Made by a program: the position numbers and the translations under genes. Below, in pieces: positions 35,842-43,975 of a stretch of 58,076 nt of DNA (position 1 is its first letter; each line of letters starts with the position of its first letter). Source of the stretch: an uncultured Collinsella sp. (GTDB lineage Bacteria; Actinomycetota; Coriobacteriia; Coriobacteriales; Coriobacteriaceae). The notes under the pieces are model-generated. The model was given only the letters and a program-made list of their open reading frames with translations, was not told the DNA's origin and searched no databases. The stretch spans positions 1-58,076 of the forward strand of contig UQTU01000016.1 in the NCBI GenBank assembly GCA_900544135.1. The letters run 5' to 3'.

Positions 35842-37404
35842 TTACTCCATGCCCAGCAGCTCGCGTATCTGAGTTGCGTAGTTAGATGCCATGTTGCCGT
35901 AGACAATCTGCACGCCGCCGTTGACATGCACGATGCCACGCGCTTCGAGCTTTTCGGTAAACTCGGCGTCATCAACCACCTTGTCACAGTCACTGAGCTG
36001 GATGCGCAGACGGGTGAAGCAGGCCTCGACAGACTTAATGTTGTTGTCGCCGCCCACTGCCTCAACGATGGCGGGAATGAGGTCGCTGATCACAGTCTTG
36101 GGAGCCTTTTCGGCCTCATCGTCGGACTCTTCCTCGCGGCCGGGGGTCTTAAGGTCCTTCTTAAGAATGATGAACTTGAAGACGAAGTAGTACACCACGA
36201 AGTAGATGGGGCCGAGGAACAGGATAACCTGCCAGTTGGAGCCCTTGGCTGCACCCATAATGCCGTTAAAGATCAACGACAAGAGTGGGCCGCCAAAGGA
36301 TGCGGAACCGGCCACGTTGAACTGCAGGATATAGGTCAGCGCATAAGCAAGACCAGCCATGAGAGCGTGGAACACGTAGAGGATGGGCGCGATAAACAGG
36401 AAGGAGTACTCGAGCGGCTCGGTAATGCCGGAGAGGATGCAAGGCACCACAATGGCAATCATGAGCGCTGCGGTCTTCTTCTTGTTCTTGGGAAGCGCCG
36501 TCTTGTAGAAGGCGAGTGCAGCGCCGGGCAGGCCGAACATGGCGAAGATAACCTTGCCGTTCATGACAAAACGGCTGACCTCGATGTTAAACGGCGTGCT
36601 GGGAGAGCCCAGGATCGCGTTGTAGATATTGATAGCGCCCTGAACAGTCTGGCCGTCGATGGTCTCGACGCCACCGAGCGACGTGAAGAAGAACGGCAAA
36701 TAGACAAAGTGATGCAGGCCAAAAGGCAGGAGCATGCGCTCGCCGGCACCGTAGACAAATGCACCAAAGGCACCCGTAGTCTTGATGAACTCGGACAGCG
36801 CACCGAGAGCGTTCTGAATAAACGGGAAAACAAAGGACATGACCAATGCGAGGATGCTGCATGAGAGCAGCGTCACCGCCGGGATAAAGCGCGTGCCGTT
36901 GAAGATGGAGAACACGGCAGGCAGCTCAATCTTGTAGTAACGGTTATGCAACCATGCGACGATTGCGCCCACCAGAAGACCGCCGATAACGCCCGTGTCG
37001 AGCGTGGTGATGCCGAGGATCGTGCTCTGGCCCGTCGTAAGATTCGCGGGATCGATAACGCCAGTCGCCGTAAGGAACGTGCCCATCACGGAATTCATGC
37101 ACATGTAGCCCAAAAAGCCACAAAGCGCCGCGGTAGCCTTCTCGGACTTGGCAAAGCCATAGGCGAGGCAAATCGAGAAGATAACCGGGATGTTGTTCAT
37201 AACGATGCTGGCAGCGGCCTTGAGAATCGAAAAGAAGATCGCAAAGCCCGGAGCAGCAAGCCAGGGAACAGCTGCCGTAAGGGTGGGACTGGTAAAGGCA
37301 TTGCCAAAGCCCTGAAGGATGCCGGCGATTGGCAGGATCAAGACAGGCGTCATGAGGACTTTGCCCAGGCGCTGGAACTTTGCCAGCAGCTCATCTTTGT
37401 TCAT
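35842..37404 (-). CDS. PTS alpha-glucoside EIICB transporter (second copy)
   Basis: A 520-residue paralogue of the transporter at 33191, with the same domain order: membrane EIIC (GITEPLEYSF retained) then EIIB with the phosphorylated cysteine at 462 in EACFTRLR. The same short acidic linker after KTPGRE joins the domains. No EIIA is attached. AGAGGGG precedes the ATG. It follows the second GH4 gene with an 82-base gap containing a hairpin. The two copies are alike throughout but not identical, so gene conversion is not recent. Confidence 0.92.
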   Translation of the reverse strand: MNKDELLAKFQRLGKVLMTPVLILPIAGILQGFGNAFTSPTLTAAVPWLAAPGFAIFFSILKAAASIVMNNIPVIFSICLAYGFAKSEKATAALCGFLGYMCMNSVMGTFLTATGVIDPANLTTGQSTILGITTLDTGVIGGLLVGAIVAWLHNRYYKIELPAVFSIFNGTRFIPAVTLLSCSILALVMSFVFPFIQNALGALSEFIKTTGAFGAFVYGAGERMLLPFGLHHFVYLPFFFTSLGGVETIDGQTVQGAINIYNAILGSPSTPFNIEVSRFVMNGKVIFAMFGLPGAALAFYKTALPKNKKKTAALMIAIVVPCILSGITEPLEYSFLFIAPILYVFHALMAGLAYALTYILQFNVAGSASFGGPLLSLIFNGIMGAAKGSNWQVILFLGPIYFVVYYFVFKFIILKKDLKTPGREEESDDEAEKAPKTVISDLIPAIVEAVGGDNNIKSVEACFTRLRIQLSDCDKVVDDAEFTEKLEARGIVHVNGGVQIVYGNMASNYATQIRELLGME

Positions 37405-37426
37405 GGGATACCCCTCTTAAAGAAAC

Positions 37427-37457
37427 GGGGCGTGCAGCTCTACAGCCCACACGCCCC
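37427..37457 (-). terminator. intercistronic hairpin between GH4 and PTS genes
   Basis: GGGGCGTG and CACGCCCC form an eight-pair stem with a 15-base loop. There is no clear T run; it may lower PTS expression relative to GH4 or protect the upstream mRNA. Confidence 0.4.
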
Positions 37458-37486
37458 ATAACAGTTATCAAGCGCTATGGAACTAG

Positions 37487-38812
37487 CTACTTAAGTTCCG
37501 GCCAGTAATCCTTATTGGCCTCGATGAGCTTGTCGAGCACTTTGCGAGCCTTCTTTGCGTCACCGACCAGACGATTAAGCGTGAGTGCCTGCAGAGCCTT
37601 CTCGTAGGAACCCTCCATCCAAGCCTCAACAGTCAGGCGCTCATAGGCGTACTGGTTCTCCATAAGGCCGCGATAGAAGGTGCCGATTTTGCCAACAGCA
37701 TAGGGCTGCGGGCCATTGGCGCCCACGCTTGCCGCAACCTCGACCATGGCGTCATCGGGCATGCCCTCGATAATGCCGTTGTTGGGCACGATGACAATGA
37801 AGGTCTTGTTGGTGTTGCGGTAAATGGCAGAAGTAATCTCCACGATCATATCGCCATGAGCATCGTTCTGCACAACCGAAGACCCCTTTGCGGTGCCGAC
37901 CTGGGCCACGCGCTCGCACTCGGCGAATACGCGCTTCTCACGGCCGTTGATAACCTCGTCGGAGCGAGTGTAGTCGGGGTCGAGGTGAGCGACCTTGTAC
38001 TCGGGATACAGGTAGTACTGCAGATAAGTGTTGGGCAGATAGTCGGGGAAGTCCTCGAGCATGTCCTTGACCATGGCGTAGGTATCAAGCCAGGACTGGT
38101 CACGCTGCTCGGCATCGGCAGGAAGGAAGCCGTTCTTCTCCGTGTACTCCTTAATCTGCGGGACGAGGTCATGACCCTCTTCATCGTAGATGTGCTTGAA
38201 CCAACCGAAGTGATTGAGGCCAAAGTACACGGGCTCCGTCTTGCTCATATCGCGACCGAGCAGGCGACCGTAAGAGCGCATGAGGTTGACAGGCTGGTCG
38301 CAGATGTTGAGGACGCGATGCTCATCGGGCAGGACGCGCTCGAGACCATATGCCACAATAGCAGCCGGGTTGGTGTAGTTGATAATCCACGCCTCCGGGC
38401 TATGAGCGCGAACGTCGTTGACGATCTCAACCATGTCATGCATGGAGCGCATACCGTAAGCCATGCCGCCAGGGCCCACCGTTTCCTGGCCGATGATTCC
38501 CATATGCAGCGGAATCTTCTCGTCCTTGCTGCGCATCTCGTAGCCGCCGGTACGAATCTGGCAGAGCACAAAGTCGACATCGGTGTAAGCCTCGTCCTTA
38601 TCGGTGGTGTAACCAAACTCCACACCGGGCTCCTCCTCGGCGAAGAGGATCTTGCCAAACTCGCCGATCGGACGCTGACGCTCGGCATCGATGTCATAGA
38701 GCATCACGCGGTTCAGCGGCAGAATGTCCATGTGCTTGGTCAGGGCTTTAAGAATTCCGGGGCACCACGTGGAGCCGCCGCCAACGATCACAATATTGAG
38801 CTTATCCTTCAT
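37487..38812 (-). CDS. GH4 family phosphoglycosidase with a CDQP motif
   Basis: A 441-residue GH4 enzyme, NAD- and metal-dependent, related to the protein at 31841. It has the same NAD-binding start (VGGGSTWCPG) and GLNHFGW (His201), but its specificity motif reads CDQP (Cys171-Pro174) instead of CDMP. Methionine to glutamine at the third position is a departure from the alpha-glucosidase signature, so the sugar may differ, though alpha-specificity remains the best guess. GGAGGGACGG precedes the ATG. It is first in a GH4-PTS operon and divergent from an RpiR regulator. Confidence 0.88.
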   Translation of the reverse strand: MKDKLNIVIVGGGSTWCPGILKALTKHMDILPLNRVMLYDIDAERQRPIGEFGKILFAEEEPGVEFGYTTDKDEAYTDVDFVLCQIRTGGYEMRSKDEKIPLHMGIIGQETVGPGGMAYGMRSMHDMVEIVNDVRAHSPEAWIINYTNPAAIVAYGLERVLPDEHRVLNICDQPVNLMRSYGRLLGRDMSKTEPVYFGLNHFGWFKHIYDEEGHDLVPQIKEYTEKNGFLPADAEQRDQSWLDTYAMVKDMLEDFPDYLPNTYLQYYLYPEYKVAHLDPDYTRSDEVINGREKRVFAECERVAQVGTAKGSSVVQNDAHGDMIVEITSAIYRNTNKTFIVIVPNNGIIEGMPDDAMVEVAASVGANGPQPYAVGKIGTFYRGLMENQYAYERLTVEAWMEGSYEKALQALTLNRLVGDAKKARKVLDKLIEANKDYWPELK

Positions 38813-39110
38813 GTTCCGTCCCTCCAGGGTTGGCTGATCGGTGTTCTCGAAGACCTTGGGCTCCGCGGTTGTCCTCGGCTTGCTTCGTTTCGATTGTTAT
38901 TTTGCGACTTGAGCTCATTTGCAAACCCCTGCGCAGGTCAATGCGAAACGGGGACACATGATTTCGCTCACGACACAAATATGTGTAGGCCGACACGTAC
39001 GTTTGCCCAGTTCATGGGTAATAGGCAATCTTGACCGATTACCGATTTCTCACCTGGCTACACAAAGCGGTACCATATGTACGGCGAGGTGCGAGGGGCT
39101 GAAACATCTT

Positions 39111-39860
39111 ATGAAAGATCAAGAATCTTTTTATGATCATGTGCGAGCTGGCGAGAGCAAGCTCAACGATCTCGAAAGCGAGATCATGCGCTACATCATC
39201 GAGCTGCGTGATGATATTGACGATGTCACGCTTAAGAGCGTTGCTGAACGGTTCTTCGTCGCTCCCAATACAATCGTCAGGCTTGCCCACAAGCTTGGCT
39301 TCTCGGGGTTTACGGAGCTCAAACAATCGTATTCCGCCTCGCTCGACCGCAATCGATTCACTATCGAGGCACTTCCTCTTGATACCCAGCTCGTACAGAC
39401 CAAAGATCTGCTTAACGACCGGGTCATCGATTCGGTTGTGAGCCTTATCCAGGACGCCTCGCATATCGTGTTCTTTTGCTCGGGCTTCTCGAAGTACCCG
39501 TGCCTCGAGATGGCTGAAAAGCTCAAAATAATGGGCAAGAATACCGACACGCTTAGTGAACGCCACGTCATGAGGCATTACGCAGAACTCCTTGGCAAAA
39601 ACGACCTGGTCTTCAGCGTTTCCGTAAGCGGTGAGACGCAGGTGTCTATTGACGCCACATCGATAGCCAAAACGCGCGGATGCAAGGTCGTCACGCTCAC
39701 CGGCTTTTCTCGAAATTCTCTCTCGAAACTAGCCGACTACCCTATCTACACCGTGCAAAAAGAAATCCGCTTGGGCAGCATGGACCTCGACAGTCGATTG
39801 ATGTTCTATTACGTTTTCGAATTGATATTTGAGCGCTACTTCAAGCTGGCCAAGAAATAA
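39111..39860 (+). CDS. RpiR-family regulator of the second cassette
   Basis: A 249-residue regulator: helix-turn-helix at about 37-60 (AERFFVAPNTIVRLAHKLGF) and SIS domain with FFCSGFSKYP and SVSVSGET. It is divergent from the second GH4 gene, unlike the first regulator, which lies downstream of its targets. The frame is open from 38919, but the ATG at 39111 gives the usual family start. Its ribosome site (GAGGGG) is 12 bases away, rather far. The 298-base gap before it contains ACACA-N4-TGTGT at 38973-38986 and CCTGCGCAGG, possible operators. Confidence 0.87.
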   Translation: MKDQESFYDHVRAGESKLNDLESEIMRYIIELRDDIDDVTLKSVAERFFVAPNTIVRLAHKLGFSGFTELKQSYSASLDRNRFTIEALPLDTQLVQTKDLLNDRVIDSVVSLIQDASHIVFFCSGFSKYPCLEMAEKLKIMGKNTDTLSERHVMRHYAELLGKNDLVFSVSVSGETQVSIDATSIAKTRGCKVVTLTGFSRNSLSKLADYPIYTVQKEIRLGSMDLDSRLMFYYVFELIFERYFKLAKK

Positions 39861-39919
39861 AACTTGGCATGCGCCCGGCTTCGACTCTTTAGCAGCCCTC
39901 TATATGAAAGGAACCGCGC

Positions 39920-40366
39920 ATGCAACGTGTACTGTTTATCTGTTATGGGAATATCTGCCGCTCGACGATGGCTGAGTCGGTGTTTACCGAGCTCGTGCGC
40001 CGCGCCGGGCGCGAGGCGGAGTTTGTCATCGATTCCGCCGCGACCTCAACCGAGGAGATCGGCAACCCGCCGCACCACGGTACCGTTGCCAAGCTGCGCG
40101 AGGTCGGGATTCCCGTCGTCGCGCATCGCGCGCGTCAGGTGCGCCGCGCGGAGTATGGCGACTGGGACCACATTGTCTATATGGACGACGAAAACGCCCG
40201 CGGCCTGTACTGTATCTTTGGCAAGGACCCCGATAGCAAGATCTCACGCCTGCTCGATTGGACCGATCGCCCCGGCGATGTGGCCGATCCCTGGTACACC
40301 GGCAACTTCGATGCCACCTACCGCGACGTGCTCGCCGGCTGCACCGCTATGCTCGAACAACTGTAG
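39920..40366 (+). CDS. low-molecular-weight protein tyrosine phosphatase
   Basis: A 148-residue phosphatase with the P-loop CYGNICRS at 8-15 (Cys8, Arg14) and the acid loop DPWY later in the chain. Such enzymes act on tyrosine- or arginine-phosphorylated proteins, often in polysaccharide control or stress. AAAGGAAC precedes the ATG. In Bacillus the related ywlE gene stands near prfA-prmC, but here it is far away. An 18-base piece of this gene (40098-40115) recurs exactly at 42143-42160. Confidence 0.93.
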   Translation: MQRVLFICYGNICRSTMAESVFTELVRRAGREAEFVIDSAATSTEEIGNPPHHGTVAKLREVGIPVVAHRARQVRRAEYGDWDHIVYMDDENARGLYCIFGKDPDSKISRLLDWTDRPGDVADPWYTGNFDATYRDVLAGCTAMLEQL

Positions 40367-40401
40367 GCTCGCGAGCACACGAACCGCACCATCGACATGC
40401 A

Positions 40402-40617
40402 TCGAGCGAGGATTTTCTCCCGCATACAAATCGAGCGTGGATTTTCTCCCACTTTGAGCGCGAAACTGCGTCCAAAACGGGAGACAATCCACCCTCGTTA
40501 TCTTGGCGGGAGAAAATCCTCGCTCGATTACTCGTTGACGATCTCGGCGAGCCAGACGTTTAAAGTATCGACCTCGGGGCAGCAGAACTTGGCCGTACCG
40601 GGCTCGTTGCCGGGCAT
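40402..40617. repeat. direct repeat A flanking the second DUF4143 ATPase, with nested inverted repeats
   Basis: Positions 40419-40617 match 42157-42354 along their whole length with scattered differences. The unit holds a hairpin set built from GAGCGTGGATTTTCTCCC and its complement, plus the tail of a TIGR04076 gene. In this copy an additional outer stem, ATCGAGCGAGGATTTTCTCC (40402-40421) with its complement around 40507-40529, encloses the first. Confidence 0.8.
40528..40617 (-). pseudogene. duplicated 3' tail of the TIGR04076 gene
   Basis: Thirty codons including stop repeat the end of the protein at 42266-42595: PGNEPGTAKFCCPEVDTLNV, then WLAEIV and a stop, with NE in place of EE. Upstream of this the similarity ends abruptly, within 15 bases of the ATPase stop codon. 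It has no ribosome site and is part of direct repeat A. Confidence 0.85.
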
Positions 40618-40629
40618 TCGGAACTGGCC

Positions 40630-41991
40630 CTAGACGGGTTTGACCTCCAGCTTTATCCCCTCAGCACGGGAGTCGCCCAAAACATCCGGAAGGGTCCAAG
40701 TCGCATACAGAGGCAGATAGAGAACAGCGCCGTTGCGCTCAACGTTGCCTCTCGAGAAAACAATCCCACGCTTTACGCCATACTCGGCCGTTTCAAGCAC
40801 ATGGTTCAACGCGGCGTGTGCATGGTAATAGGAGCCCGATTTAACCTCGATCGGAACAGCCGTTCCATCCGGTCCGTCAACCACAAAGTCCACTTCACCG
40901 CGCTTTTTTGTCTGATAGTAGTAAAGCTGGCGATTTTGGGCAGCCAGCTGCTGAGCCACCACGTTTTCGTACACGCCGCCGAGGTTGGGCTCCTTGCTGT
41001 CGAGGTACGCCGCCTGGGCGACCCCGATGGGATATCGGGCCATCAGCATCCCGGTATCGGACTGGTACAGCTTGAACTGGGACGGCCGTGCCGTCTTAAG
41101 CAGTGGGGACTTGGGCTCGGTCACGATGTCGGTCTTGAGAGCGACGCCGGCATCGACAAGCCAGACAAAATCTCGCTGGTATTTCTCGTAATGCGCCTTG
41201 GGATCTATGGAGTTGAGCACGAAACGCTTGTTCTCGCCCTCCAACATGACGGGCAGTTGGTCGAAGATGCTCTGCACCTGGAGCGCGCGTCCGTTCGCGT
41301 ATTTTGAGATATCCCGACGGTATTGCCCGTTCAGCTCGGACTGAAGCTGGTGGACGGACGCCAGATCACCCTGCGTGTCGAGGAATCGCTGCACGACCTC
41401 CGGCATACCGCCAACGACGATATAGGTCCTAAAGTTTGCCATCATTGCGTCGTGAATATAACCAGGAACCGGCGTCTCGTTGCGGCACGCATCGCGAATC
41501 GAGCGCCTCGCCTCTTCGCTCACCCCAATCGCCCAGCTGAACTCCTCAAAATCCAGCGGGAACATCCTGAGCTCATGGACGTACCCCACGGGATAAGACC
41601 TGACGCCCTTGAATTGGGTCCCAAGCATGGATCCCGAGAATGCCCAGCGACAACGGCCGTCCTCGACAAGGAACTTGGCCATCGTCATGATGTCCGGCGC
41701 CTCCTGCACCTCATCGATAAATACGAGAGTTTTGCCCGGCGCTATCGACTTGCCCGTGAGAAGCGTCACCCTGCTGATGAAGTCATCAGCATCCCTCGCC
41801 CCGAGAAGGGCGTCTTTTGCCTGGCGGTTTTCCGCGAGATTGAGCTCGATATAGGTTGCGTAGTTTGACTTACCGAACTCGCGAATCGAGTAGCTCTTAC
41901 CGATTTGGCGAGAACCCGTGACGAACAACGCCTTTCGTTCAATGGATCTCTGCCAACAATCAAGCTCATCAGCGATTTTCCTGCGCAACAT
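40630..41991 (-). CDS. AAA ATPase with DUF4143 domain (second copy)
   Basis: A 453-residue AAA_14/DUF4143 protein. Walker A GSRQIGKS is at 26-33, Walker B LVFIDEVQEAP follows, and the C-terminal part has the nuclease-like GEVDFVV motif with a following IEVKSG. Function is unknown for the family. A frame open to 42111 reads through the upstream repeats, so I chose the ATG at 41991 with GGGAG just before it. The gene lies between two ~198-bp direct repeats and behind three 33-bp-spaced direct repeats, which suggests it moved in as a self-contained unit. Confidence 0.88.
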   Translation of the reverse strand: MLRRKIADELDCWQRSIERKALFVTGSRQIGKSYSIREFGKSNYATYIELNLAENRQAKDALLGARDADDFISRVTLLTGKSIAPGKTLVFIDEVQEAPDIMTMAKFLVEDGRCRWAFSGSMLGTQFKGVRSYPVGYVHELRMFPLDFEEFSWAIGVSEEARRSIRDACRNETPVPGYIHDAMMANFRTYIVVGGMPEVVQRFLDTQGDLASVHQLQSELNGQYRRDISKYANGRALQVQSIFDQLPVMLEGENKRFVLNSIDPKAHYEKYQRDFVWLVDAGVALKTDIVTEPKSPLLKTARPSQFKLYQSDTGMLMARYPIGVAQAAYLDSKEPNLGGVYENVVAQQLAAQNRQLYYYQTKKRGEVDFVVDGPDGTAVPIEVKSGSYYHAHAALNHVLETAEYGVKRGIVFSRGNVERNGAVLYLPLYATWTLPDVLGDSRAEGIKLEVKPV

Positions 41992-42014
41992 AAGCTCTCC
42001 CATCGCCCCGATAA

Positions 42015-42092
42015 ATGAAATGCAGATATTTATATCGACTATTATCGATGAAATGCAGAGATTTTTAGCGCCTAAATCGGATGAAATGCAGA
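42015..42092 (-). promoter_or_regulatory. three 12-bp direct repeats at exact 33-bp spacing before the second DUF4143 ATPase
   Basis: ATGAAATGCAGA occurs at 42015-42026, 42048-42059 and 42081-42092, each followed by an A or G or T and ATTT or TATT-like bases. The start-to-start distance is exactly 33 bp twice, about three helical turns, so proteins bound there would line up on one face. They lie 24-101 bases before the chosen start codon and include AT-rich promoter-like sequence. This layout differs completely from the palindromes before the first ATPase. Confidence 0.8.
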
Positions 42093-42156
42093 AATTTGAC
42101 CTTACTCGCATATAGAATATAGACGATAAGGCCTAGGCGTAAGCGAGGTCGGGATT

Positions 42157-42354
42157 CCCGCATACAAATCGAGCGTGGACTTTCTCCCACTTTGAGCGTT
42201 CAAGCGCGCTTAAAACGGGAGAAAATCCACGCTCATTATCTCGGTGGGAGAAAATCCTCGCTCGCCTACTCTTCGACGATCTCGGCAAGCCAGACGTTCA
42301 ACGTGTCGACCTCGGGGCAGCAGAACTTTGCCGTACCGGGCTCGTTGCCGGGCA
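42157..42354. repeat. direct repeat B flanking the second DUF4143 ATPase
   Basis: This is the parental copy of repeat A: the end of the intact TIGR04076 gene plus its downstream hairpin (GAGCGTGGACTTTCTCCC at 42171-42188 with GGGAGAAAATCCACGCTC at 42217-42234). A third arm, GGGAGAAAATCCTCGCTCG, follows near 42246. On the ATPase side it joins an 18-base piece identical to the phosphatase gene (42143-42160). Confidence 0.8.
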
Positions 42355-42595
42355 CGGTTCCGCCATAGCGCAGGATATCGATATAGGGAAAGCCCACATG
42401 GCAGGCCATGGCGCACATCTTGCCCCGGTCGCGATCGAAATCAAAGACGTCGCCCGGCTTGTGACCATGGTGGCAGCGGCACGCACCCAGCTGGTCCACG
42501 CAGCTCACGCGGATACGCGGACGCTTGCCACGCGGCGCGCCGAGCGGCTTGTTCTCGCCCGCAGGCTTGATGCCGCCCTCGCCAGCATTACTCAT
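42266..42595 (-). CDS. TIGR04076 family protein
   Basis: A 109-residue cysteine-rich protein of unknown role. CRCHHGHKPGDVFDFD, GKMCAMACH and the final FCCPE are family hallmarks and suggest metal binding. Its start overlaps the end of the pyridoxamine kinase gene by eight bases, so the two are translationally coupled. The 3' end is duplicated at 40528-40617. The N-terminal 25 residues are a Gly/Pro/Lys-rich leader not usual for the family. Confidence 0.8.
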   Translation of the reverse strand: MSNAGEGGIKPAGENKPLGAPRGKRPRIRVSCVDQLGACRCHHGHKPGDVFDFDRDRGKMCAMACHVGFPYIDILRYGGTVPGNEPGTAKFCCPEVDTLNVWLAEIVEE

Positions 42596-43412
42596 GGTCG
42601 ATCACGTCCAAGCAGGCCTCGATGGGCAGGCCGGCCGACTTGTCCTCTTGGTCGGCATTGCGCTCGATAAGCTCAGCCACCACGCGCATGGCATCGGACG
42701 TCGCGCGCTGCAGACTCCAGCCAGCCATAACGCGGCCGACGAGCACTGCCGAGAACGTGTCGCCCGTACCCGGGAAATAGACCGGAATGAGCTCAAAGGG
42801 AATCGTAAAGTGCTCCCCCGCCACGTAGTCGTAACCGATAACCGCGTTCGTGCCATTGACTACGGCGCTCGTAATGACCACCGACTTGGCACCCAGCTCG
42901 CGCACGGCGTTCACAAGGGCGCGGGCCTCATCGGGCGTAATTTGCTCGGCGATAGGCGTATCGGTGAGCAGACAGGCCTCGGTGTAATTGGGAACCGCAT
43001 AATCGGCGCACTCGAGCAGGTGCCTCATGAGACCGATCGTCGACTCGGGCACACCGGCATAGAGCTTGCCGTTGTCGCCCATGATGGGATCGACGAACAC
43101 CTTGGTGCCCTTTTGCGCGCGGCGGTGGCAAAAGTCCGAGATGATGCGCGTCTCTTCCTCGGTCACGATAAAGCCGGTTGAGATGGCGTCGAACTCAAAG
43201 CCGAGCTCCTCCCAGATAGCGAGGCTTTGGCGCACATACTCGGTGGTGTCGTGAATGTAGAACTTGGGATAGTTAAGCGTATCGGAAACGAGCGCCGTCG
43301 GCAGGTTATGGATACGGTAGCCCATGTGCGACAGCACCGGCAGCATGGCGGAAAGCGCGACCTTGCCGTAGCCGCACATATCGTTAATCAGCAGCAGCTG
43401 AGTGTTCTTCAT
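42588..43412 (-). CDS. pyridoxamine kinase, PdxK/PdxY-like
   Basis: A 274-residue ribokinase-fold vitamin-B6 kinase; it phosphorylates pyridoxamine or pyridoxal in salvage. INDMCGYGKVALSAMLPVLS at the start, VFVDPIMGDNGKLY and the catalytic GTGDTFSA loop are typical of the Gram-positive group. The ATG at 43412 with AAGGGGG upstream is preferred over 43463. It is transcribed with the TIGR04076 gene. Confidence 0.88.
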   Translation of the reverse strand: MKNTQLLLINDMCGYGKVALSAMLPVLSHMGYRIHNLPTALVSDTLNYPKFYIHDTTEYVRQSLAIWEELGFEFDAISTGFIVTEEETRIISDFCHRRAQKGTKVFVDPIMGDNGKLYAGVPESTIGLMRHLLECADYAVPNYTEACLLTDTPIAEQITPDEARALVNAVRELGAKSVVITSAVVNGTNAVIGYDYVAGEHFTIPFELIPVYFPGTGDTFSAVLVGRVMAGWSLQRATSDAMRVVAELIERNADQEDKSAGLPIEACLDVIDHE

Positions 43413-43592
43413 GAGTGTCCCCCTTGGGTCGGACATGGCGCGACGGCACCACAATGCAACCAAGTGTAGCGCAGGGGACGTTGTGAGCGGAGGCGAGCGG
43501 TGCGAAGTGCAAATTGTTGCGGAAAGGTTTCGGAAATGGGGGCTGTTTGCTCCATGGCGGCCTAGTTAATGCTACTCATATAGCGCCATTTC

Positions 43593-43744
43593 AAAACTAT
43601 GCCTATTTACTACGTTTAGCCGCCCGCCTCTAACCACAACGAATTTCTCTCCAACAAAACCGCAGGTAGATAGCTTGCGTTTTTTCAGAAACAGCTGTTG
43701 TGGTCAGCGATGCTGGATTCATCGTAGTAATTAGGCATAGTTTT
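43593..43744. repeat. 152-bp element with 22-bp terminal inverted repeats
   Basis: AAAACTATGCCTATTTACTA (continuing CG; 43593-43614) is matched in reverse by 43723-43744 with one mismatch. An inner pair, ACCACAAC with GTTGTGGT, extends the fold. It has no coding capacity. It could be a miniature transposable element or one long hairpin RNA; no clear target duplication was found. It fills part of the gene-free gap 43413-43975, which also holds repeat copy 4 and the MarR promoter. Confidence 0.65.
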
Positions 43745-43812
43745 TGGCAAGGCCGCTTCGAAAGGCATCATCGCAGCCCAAAACGATACCTTTTCCTCCG
43801 TCCCCCAGGGAT

Positions 43813-43876
43813 CAGATTGCCGCTTAGGAGCGTTTGCAGCGTCGGGCCGTTACGGCGTTTGGCAAAACCGCGTAAC
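43813..43876. repeat. structured repeat, copy 4 (3' fragment)
   Basis: CAGATTGCCGCTTAGG, GCGTTTGCAGCGTCGGGCCG and the GTTACGGCGTTT/AAACCGCGTAAC end match copy 2 and copy 1, but the 5' half is missing. The end hairpin combines the left arm of the copy-1 type with the right arm of the copy-2 type and so has two mismatches. It is not next to a stop codon. Confidence 0.7.
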
Positions 43877-43891
43877 CACTAGTTTGGTACC

Positions 43892-43951
43892 TTGACATTC
43901 ATTTCTCATGCTCCTAAATTGGTTAGGCACAAAACAATTCCACTACCTAAC
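43892..43951 (+). promoter_or_regulatory. promoter and likely operator of the MarR-ABC operon
   Basis: TTGACA (43892-43897) and TAAATT (43915-43920) are spaced by 17 bases, a near-ideal promoter. An inverted repeat CCTAA-N5-TTAGG (43913-43927) covers the -10 box, and a further half site CCTAAC is at 43946-43951. MarR proteins usually repress their own operon at such sites. Confidence 0.65.
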
Positions 43952-43975
43952 TAAAGAAAGGAGCAACACTAATTC

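Noticed and set aside
42004..42111. N-terminal extension of the second DUF4143 ATPase to 42111
   Set aside because: The extension only translates the three direct repeats (recurring CIS residues) and lacks a ribosome site; the ATG at 41991 has one.
40402..42260. Possible CRISPR-like array from the repeated GAGCGTGGATTTTCTCCC units
   Set aside because: The units are inverted copies forming hairpins at irregular spacing within a duplicated segment; there are no spacers or cas genes.
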